A stretch of DNA of 28,765 nt from Plakobranchus ocellatus (lineage: Eukaryota; Mollusca; Gastropoda; Plakobranchidae). This document shows positions 22,693 to 28,765 of the stretch, piece by piece. How positions within the stretch are numbered: the first letter of the stretch is position 1; each line of letters begins with the position of its first letter. The stretch spans positions 269,150-297,914 of the forward strand of contig BLXT01003725.1 in the NCBI GenBank assembly GCA_019648995.1, written 5' to 3'. The position numbers were made by a program, and so were the translations under genes. The notes beneath the pieces are model-generated. The model worked only from the letters and a program-made list of their open reading frames with translations. It did no database searches and was not told where the DNA came from.

Positions 22693-22866
22693 CTACCTGG
22701 CCATACAGGCCATCCCTTTGGGTAGAGCGTCACCAAAACAACACTGCTGTACAGCCGGTTGAAAAGTGTTTTTCCCACAGCACCTGGTCGTTGGCGTCTT
22801 CAAGAACGTGTTGCCCTCCTCGCAGCAAAGGTGTGTCTTATGATTGTACATGTGTTTTCCACAGCA
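22693..22866 (-). CDS. Galaxin-like gene, exon 5 (two CC-X11-CC repeats and stop)
   Basis: Acceptor cctcag. Encodes CCGKHMYNHKTHLCC, EEGNTFLKTPTTR, CCGKNTFQPAVQQCC, then FGDALPKGMACMAR and TAG. Phase 0 from exon 4. Confidence 0.88.
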   Translation of the reverse strand, partial: CCGKHMYNHKTHLCCEEGNTFLKTPTTRCCGKNTFQPAVQQCCFGDALPKGMACMAR

Positions 22867-24185
22867 CTGAGGAAAATTGGGGAATGAAGGTGTGTAGATG
22901 AAATGCATAATTATAATAAAATATATATCCCTAAATAAAAATTACATTGGTTTCGCATGTTATTTTTTTTTTGGATCAGCACTAAGTGTGCAAGAAAGCT
23001 ATTTACGCTTTTGCCTAGATTTCAGTCGAGCACATTATATGCATTAACATCTCTTAGGAGCAATGAATTATTGTATTGTATAAGTCATGTGCTTGCCTTA
23101 CAACCAGGTGCATAATTGGACTTTACGGTGCACTGTGCTGCAGAACTAGGTCTAGAATCATGTTGAATGGATATATATCTTGTCTTAGAACTAGCTGTAT
23201 AATGGAACTGTGTGGAATATGCGTGTCGCATAATATAATCACTTTTGTCACACCATTAACCTGATTTTATCCGATTATTAATTTGCATTTGGAAATCCAA
23301 ATTCCTCAATCACATGTTGTTTCGAAGAAGGCTAAACAATGAAAGCGAGTTCGGCAAGGAAAAGCTTACGTCCATATGCGGCTGATTGGGCGGTCGCGGC
23401 TTGACTGATTCGCCACAACACATCTGTGTGCTTGGGTCGAACGGCTGTTTCTTGCAGCACTTGAGCCGCCCTCCGGGATTTCTGATTAGGGTTGGCAGGA
23501 TCGTAGCGAGAGCAGATTTATGCAAGAGATGATAAACGTAATAAATAAATGAGTGGTTTATGAAAACCAAAACCAAATGCTTGAGATCAATCCTAAAGAA
23601 TGAGCTATCGTATGTAAGTCTTTTGATAAGATAATTAAAATTCTTTTTTTTTCTTTTTTTGTCCTCTTTACACCACTATCAAGTGAAAATCTCGTTATCT
23701 TGGAATAAAATTTAAATATTTCTGTGCAGGTTTCGCGAACGCAGAGATTTTATGCGGTTTGTGACTATTATCAAAGTTTAAAATTTTCAAAATTCGAATT
23801 CCGATGCATCTGGAATGGTCTAAAGAGAAATGTGAAAACCTTTCCTTTCACACTCAACATATTATCTTTGCACGCAGAAAACAAGGCTTAACGAATTAGC
23901 CGATGCTGAAAAAGACAACCGCAATGAGAAGCGTATGAAAAATAAAACAACAAAAAAAAGAAAAAAACGAGGTTTGTTGCATTTAGTAAATGTTTTGTAG
24001 TTTGTCTTATCATGTGTAAGTAATACAGTAAACACACGTTGTAGTTTTTAAGAACAATAGTAATATTCAAAATTTTTATACTATCATTTATTCTTGTTTT
24101 GCACTTTCTCTTGGGATACTTTTTGTTTGAAATTGTTTTAAAGAATACTTATGAAGGTATCGAGCGAAAACTGCAAGTGGTTACT

Positions 24186-24224
<39 letters not shown>

Positions 24225-24350
24225 GAAGATTCATCCGAATTTCTCGCTTCCTCTTCCATCCATCACTGCCTCTCTTTTCGATCCAAAATATCTCCCTCTC
24301 TCTCTCTTAATTTATCGCTCTCCCTATCTCTCTTTGTTCATCTCTCTCGT

Positions 24351-24400
<50 letters not shown>

Positions 24401-25435
24401 TCCCTCTCCTTCTGTTAGAGCCCTCTCAGTTACTTACGGTACAGCCATTTTATCACAGCATATATGAGTAGCCATGTTGACGACACCATGGTGGCAGCAT
24501 CCCCACAGTCCAGGGCTGGTAGGCTTTACCTAAAAAGCATTAAAAATGACCCGCACACAAACAGATACAAGAAAAGATAGATTAGAAATCTGCGCTTGTC
24601 ACATATTTGATTGTATCTGGATTAAAATCATAACCTAATGACTTTCAGACAGATCAACAATAATAACGCTATGTTGGCAAAAAGATATTGAAAGTCTGCA
24701 TTTGTAAAACAAAAGAAAATTCAATTATTGTTTCTTATTTAAATAATATTCATAAACTTATGTACCTAAGAACAAGGATTATACAATACTGCTGTTGTAA
24801 GCAATGAGCAGGCATACGACATCTGATTTGTTGATGATTTAACGCTTATATTGGAATTTTCTTACAACAAACTCTAATAAATAAAACATCCCGCTCCATT
24901 TTTTTTTTTATGTCCAGTTGTCGTGGACCTTCATTCTAAACGATAACTATAATGAAAGAAAACATTCATAAAAATAAGCAAACCCAGGTATCTGGTCCAT
25001 TGTAATATTTTATAAAAAATTTTGCCTTGTGTTCATGAGAGGATCACATTTCTTGTATGTTCATAGAGCAATAGAAATGAATACAAGAGTGACACAGTAT
25101 ACTTTAATATGATCCGAAATACACTGACGGTTAGTCCAGTCTTTTCACCACTAGCGGTAAGTCTATAAATAATAAAAAAGATATTATTGAACTCTAGCAG
25201 AAAGAAAGCAATCCCGGCTGTAAATTTAATGACGATAAAAGTATCGCAAAAAAAAAAAAACAACAAAAAACAGACTAAGCTCATTTTAAGTGAAACATAA
25301 AATGTTAGCCAGGTGAAGGCAAATTTTGCATCAGTGCTGTAAATAAAATATTTAAATATTCACGAAACACAACACACATTCACAGGACTGAAAAAATAGG
25401 AAACAAGAGGGAAAGAACGAGAGAAAGAGAGAGAA

Positions 25436-25477
<42 letters not shown>

Positions 25478-27111
25478 GGAGATGGTAAGAGAGAGAGATG
25501 GGGAGAGACTGAAAGAGAGGGGAGAGAGAAAGTGAAAGAAGAAATAGGTAGACATAGAAAAGGTTCAAGAAGAAAGAGGAGACAAAACAAAAGAGAAGAA
25601 GATCTCTACAGGTCTTAAGAATGTGTACTTACGACCAGAATACCGTCACAGCACAGCTGACCAGGCATGTAGGCAACAGTGCACTCACCATACTGCATGT
25701 GCTGGTACCTGAAGAAATATTAAGTAAACGGGGCGAGTAAAAATAAATTAATGATCATTCATTTTTACAATTGCAAACAGCAAAATATGCAATGCCATAT
25801 TTTCTCTCCTGTGCCCCGTCTGACCAGGCACTAGCACGATTAAAAGAAAAAATTAATGATTACGTTAGGGAAAAAAATCGTCTAACTCAAGCCCTAGTAT
25901 ATAAGAGCGCTAACCAACTCAGGATTTTGTCTTCAATAATGCAATAAAATTATGATCTCTACAGTACTGACTGTTAGTCATTGCATTTCTATCTCTTCAT
26001 CACAAGCAATTCATTTCTTTTTTTTGTTTTTTTAATCTAAGTTCACAAAATCTCGCATTTATGTATCATTCGGCTCAAGTTTTCTAGAAGAGGAAAGGAT
26101 ATATGGAAATTAACGTATAAAATAAGCAAGAATAGAATTTGACTCAATATTCCAATATAAATGTATGTTTTTTACTTTTCTTCAAATTAGGAATGATAGG
26201 ACATGCCTGCCTTCGCTTTATCGGAAAAACAAAAGAAAATGTTTTGTTTTAAGATAATCAATATCATTGATTTGTTGAAACATTCATAAACTTGTATAGA
26301 AACTTTCATTGCGTTTTTCTCACTACATATTTTTTCGCCTCTGACATTTATCAATTGGATTTCTTGAAATTTGGCATAGCTATTGCCACTCATATTATCT
26401 ATAATACAATAATGGTTTTAATCGATATCATGTTCATTCTCAGAAATTTGACTTTTGTCATTGAAAATAAGCTCAAAGCTACTTACACTAAAATATAACA
26501 TATACAAGACTTTTCAAGATATGAACAACAACAAAAAATGTATTACTTTTTAATTATTGAATTGGAGAATACATCGGTAAAGTTTTAAATGATTTGAAAT
26601 TCAATTTCTATTTGAAATAATTTAAAATATCTCTTTCAGGTGCCGCAATCCTGGAATCTAGGCCTTATTCGGCCGAAATGTGCCAAGATATACTTGAATT
26701 TGGCAGTCCAATCATATATGAACAGATTTGTCACAAAAGTTTAATGTATGATAAATGTCTTTCAAGGAAAAGCTTAACTTTTACAGAGGTAAATGGCTGC
26801 GGGTCGTGGGGGAGGGGTTGGCGAAAAGTGCATAGAGTATAATACATAAAAGTTTTTAAATTCAATACGTGAATTCAAGTTCCATGGGATAAAGCCACCC
26901 TAAGGTAATGCAAAGACCCTTTTCTCGGGGGTTCTCGTTCGAGCCCGCTAACAATGCCCTGGCCAGATGGGAGCGTAAAAGCCTGAGATTTCTCTGTTGT
27001 GAACGTGTCATGGGACAAGAACAAAAGCGTTACGGTTCAGGTGCGAGCAATAATTATTCCATAAGTGAAAAGGTGATTCGATTCAGTAAGGATGCGTTTT
27101 TTTGCGTTTAC

Positions 27112-27149
<38 letters not shown>

Positions 27150-27933
27150 GAAAATACTGTTGTAGTTTTAAACTTAGATGCAATTTACGAAACATTGCCT
27201 TTCATAAAAACATTATTTTTCAAAAAGAAAAAATAAATCTTTAATGTTACACCCAACGGCTGCTGTTAATAACAAGACAATCCATGGAAAGTATTAAGAC
27301 ATAAAAATTACAAAGTACTCACTGAGGCATGACAGGGGGCGGGGCCTGATTCACTGGAGGCGGAGCCTGATTGACAGGTGGCTTCGATATAAATGGTGAG
27401 TTAGAGTTAGGGGGCAGGGGACGCGGTGGATTCGGGACGGGTGGACCGTTTGGTTCAAACCGTGCCGGGGGAGGTGGAGGTTTCTGAGGAGGAAGGTGTG
27501 GCCGGAACTGTGGCTGAGGTGGAGGTGGTTGATATTGCTGTAGTGGAGGAAACTGCTGCCGTTGCGGTGGTGGCGGTGGAAGTCTTTGTTGCTGAGGAGG
27601 TGGCATCCGTTGTTGTTGTGGAGGTGGGGACTGAGGTCTTCTGAAGGGAACTTGAGGGGGTTTGGAAAATTGCATGGGAGGGGAGGGAGCCGGACTTTGT
27701 TGAGGTTTAGGTGGCCAGGCGGGGGCAGATTTAGGTAAGACCAGTGGGGGTGGTCGCCGCTGTTGCTGTCTCGGTGCTGGTAGTGGCAGTTGTTGGTGTT
27801 GCTGAGGCTGAGCTGATGCCCGAAACCTGTTGTTATTGCTCGTGCTAGCAGTGGGCAGAGGGAACATCTGCTTAAACTGTCTTTGGAGTGTCTCAAGAGC
27901 TTGTATATAAATGTCCACCGTGTGCTTGTCCAT
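22693..27933 (-). CDS. Proline/glutamine-rich galaxin-like cysteine-repeat protein, five exons (5' end possibly incomplete)
   Basis: Coding segments 27933-27323, 25708-25633, 24529-24438, 23481-23370 and 22866-22693 (611, 76, 92, 112, 174 nt) join with canonical GT-AG introns and matching phases to give 354 residues and a TAG stop. Residues 1-30 are a charged helix-like start, about 30-204 a P/Q-rich low-complexity region, and about 205-354 a cysteine array. That array has four CC-X11-CC repeats after a degenerate half repeat, with linkers of 13 or 15 residues, as in galaxin (coral skeletal matrix) and galaxin-like proteins of molluscs. A secreted matrix role is inferred from the family. No signal peptide is visible at the first Met, so an upstream exon is likely; candidate acceptors end at 27935 or 27997. 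Other CC-rich extracellular proteins remain possible. Confidence 0.85.
23370..23481 (-). CDS. Galaxin-like gene, exon 4 (one CC-X11-CC repeat)
   Basis: Acceptor taatcag, donor gtaagc. Completes a Pro codon, then NPGGRLK, CCKKQPFDPSTQMCC and GESVKPRPPNQPHMD. FDPSTQMCCG is the classic galaxin repeat pattern. Confidence 0.88.
24189..24416. repeat. (CT)n-rich tract in intron after galaxin-like exon 3
   Basis: Two long CT blocks (24189-24222 and 24296-24416) joined by degenerate CT-rich sequence. Transcribed as GA-rich RNA beginning about 22 nt downstream of the exon-3 donor. Confidence 0.93.
24438..24529 (-). CDS. Galaxin-like gene, exon 3 (one CC-X11-CC repeat)
   Basis: Acceptor ttttag, donor gtaagt; 30 codons plus 2 bases. 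Encodes VKPTSPGLWG then CCHHGVVNMATHICC and DKMAV. Length is not a multiple of three, so skipping it would shift the frame. Flanked by CU- and GA-rich tracts in the introns. Confidence 0.85.
25409..25540. repeat. (GA)n-rich tract in intron before galaxin-like exon 3
   Basis: Long GA array with interruptions. Transcribed as CU-rich RNA in the intron between exons 2 and 3. Confidence 0.93.
25633..25708 (-). CDS. Galaxin-like gene, exon 2 (half repeat)
   Basis: Acceptor cttcag, donor gtaagt. Encodes the end of Gln204, then YQHMQYGECTVAYM and PGQLCCDGILV. It has one CC doublet preceded by a single Cys, a degenerate start of the cysteine array. Confidence 0.87.
25709..27322 (-). other. Galaxin-like intron 1
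   Basis: AT-rich intron. On the opposite strand it holds a possible unassigned open segment (26640-26788), and near the 5' side a CA microsatellite. Confidence 0.6.
27114..27147. repeat. (CA)n microsatellite
   Basis: About 16 uninterrupted CA units in the intron just downstream of the P/Q-rich exon. Confidence 0.93.
27323..27933 (-). CDS. Galaxin-like gene, first recognised coding exon (P/Q-rich)
   Basis: Begins MDKHTVDIYIQALETLQ and runs 203 codons plus CA into a CCTCA|gtgagt donor. Composition is dominated by Pro and Gln, with local repeats (PPPQQQR twice, then QAPPPVN/QAPPPVM near the end). In-frame stop TAA lies about 35 nt upstream of the Met, so either this is the start or an acceptor lies between. 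A strong acceptor (ttttttgcacag, ending 27997) would make the intervening bases 5'UTR. Confidence 0.82.
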
Positions 27934-28765
27934 ACTGGGACCTTGGAGATCAAGGGTTAATTAGTTAATTAATCAATCAATCAATTCAATAAGAGTCTGT
28001 GCAAAAAAGAGTCACTTAAAGCTCTATCTCTGTAAAATCTAGATGATGAGATGATCTACCCACATGAAAAAGATTCTGCATTATTATCTCATGACCCCTT
28101 CTAAGTACACAATTAGCTTCCTTCAGAACATCATGTGACTTAAGGTTGAGCATCTTTTCAAGTTGTATTCATGTTATGCGCACCATATTCCATACTAAAT
28201 TCTGTTCTTTGTTTGCTTTCATAAAATGTGATATTCTGAAGTAGACTATTTCAAACAATTACGATTCTATTTTAATTTTTTTTTTAAACTCTCACTTCTG
28301 AGATTGGCAAATCGTAACAGCGGACCTTTATAACATATTGAAATTCTGTCAGCTGAAAAAAGCACAATGTTATCGCAGCTATTGAAGGCAAAAGAAAACA
28401 ACGTTGCATTGAATAATATGTGATACGTTTTTTCACCTGGAACGACCGTATCATCCTATCAATACATTATTGCGGTCTAAAAATGCCATATTATTTTCAT
28501 AAATTGTGTGAGATAACAGTAAAATATGCATTGAAACATAAAAAAAAATATAAAAAAAATTAGCGTGAACAAGATAGCCATTTACATGAACAAGACAGTT
28601 ATTCATATGTTGAGCTGAGGTATTACCTGTATTACATGATACTCAGGCAACTATTTGCTGGTTTTTATTCCCTACTCAACGATGTTAATGAAAGGATTTT
28701 TTTCTTGGTCACATTTCTCTTGGATTGTTTTATTTTTAGAGGACTATTGTTTGTAACTGATTAGT
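27934..28765. other. Upstream region of the galaxin-like gene
   Basis: AT-rich, with a short TTAA/AATC repeat at 27958-27989 and a good sense-strand splice acceptor ending at 27997. No signal-peptide exon was recognised before the window ends. Confidence 0.4.

Noticed and set aside
22683..22901. Plus-strand 72-residue frame
   Set aside because: It is antisense to galaxin-like exon 5, which has the splice acceptor and the regular cysteine pattern.
24099..24471. Ser/Leu-rich frames of over 100 residues
   Set aside because: They are translations of CT dinucleotide repeats inside an intron. The same applies to the minus-strand frames over the GA array at 25352-25590.
25033..25284. Hydrophobic 83-residue minus-strand frame as a membrane protein
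   Set aside because: It lies in an intron and is rich in Phe/Leu from A/T runs, with no splice context or family motif.
26925..26960. B-box-like GTTCGAGCCC as a third SINE or a tRNA
   Set aside because: No A-box at a suitable distance, no cloverleaf and no similarity to the two SINE copies.
27351..27953. A 200-residue minus-strand frame and a plus-strand Val/Glu-rich frame over the P/Q exon
   Set aside because: Both are alternate-frame readings of the proline/glutamine-coding exon. Only the P/Q frame splices in phase to the cysteine exons.

Overview
The window looks like nuclear DNA from an invertebrate animal, most likely a mollusc and possibly a gastropod. It is AT-rich, its genes are split by GT-AG introns of about 1-4 kb, and it holds degraded non-LTR retrotransposons, tRNA-derived SINEs, inverted-repeat DNA elements and many TG/CA, CT/GA and CAG microsatellites. 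The repeated CTAGATCTAG and AGGCCT words fit snail genomes as I know them, but the species assignment is inference. Two protein-coding genes can be assembled exon by exon, both on the minus strand. || Gene 1 (14214 down to 3544) encodes a complete 179-residue ADP-ribosylation factor of the class II (ARF4/ARF5) type in six coding exons. The N-terminus is MGLTISSLF, with a myristoylatable Gly2, a P-loop, DVGGQD and NKQD. All reading phases match across five introns. Its introns carry a SINE with a perfect 13-bp target-site duplication, the 3' end of a LINE, a 1.43-kb element with 13-bp terminal inverted repeats, short hairpin elements, and a roughly 270-bp inverted repeat 35 bp inside intron 1. 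The 170 bp upstream of the start codon hold an exact UPRE (TGACGTGG), a full CRE palindrome (TGACGTCA), a CRE half-site and an ETS motif. That set suggests control by CREB3/ATF6-type factors, as reported for mammalian ARF4. || The middle of the window (about 14.4-22.3 kb) has no intact gene. It holds an 887-base assembly gap, a 40-bp tandem duplication, a second SINE copy, CAG and TG microsatellites and a badly decayed plus-strand RTE-like LINE (about 18.18-20.45 kb). The LINE retains recognisable endonuclease and reverse-transcriptase motifs, including YADD. || Gene 2 (27933 or further upstream, down to 22693) encodes a proline/glutamine-rich protein with a C-terminal galaxin-like cysteine array. 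Five exons join in phase to give 354 residues: about 200 residues of P/Q-rich sequence, then CC doublets spaced CC-X11-CC four times, one or two repeats per exon. A secretion signal is expected for this family but is not visible, so an upstream exon is probably missing. Exon 3, with one cysteine repeat, is flanked in the pre-mRNA by a long CU tract upstream and a long GA tract directly downstream. These are complementary and could loop the exon out. || The two genes are not evidently linked in function. ARF acts in Golgi vesicle traffic. The galaxin-like protein is probably a secreted matrix or cysteine-rich extracellular protein.
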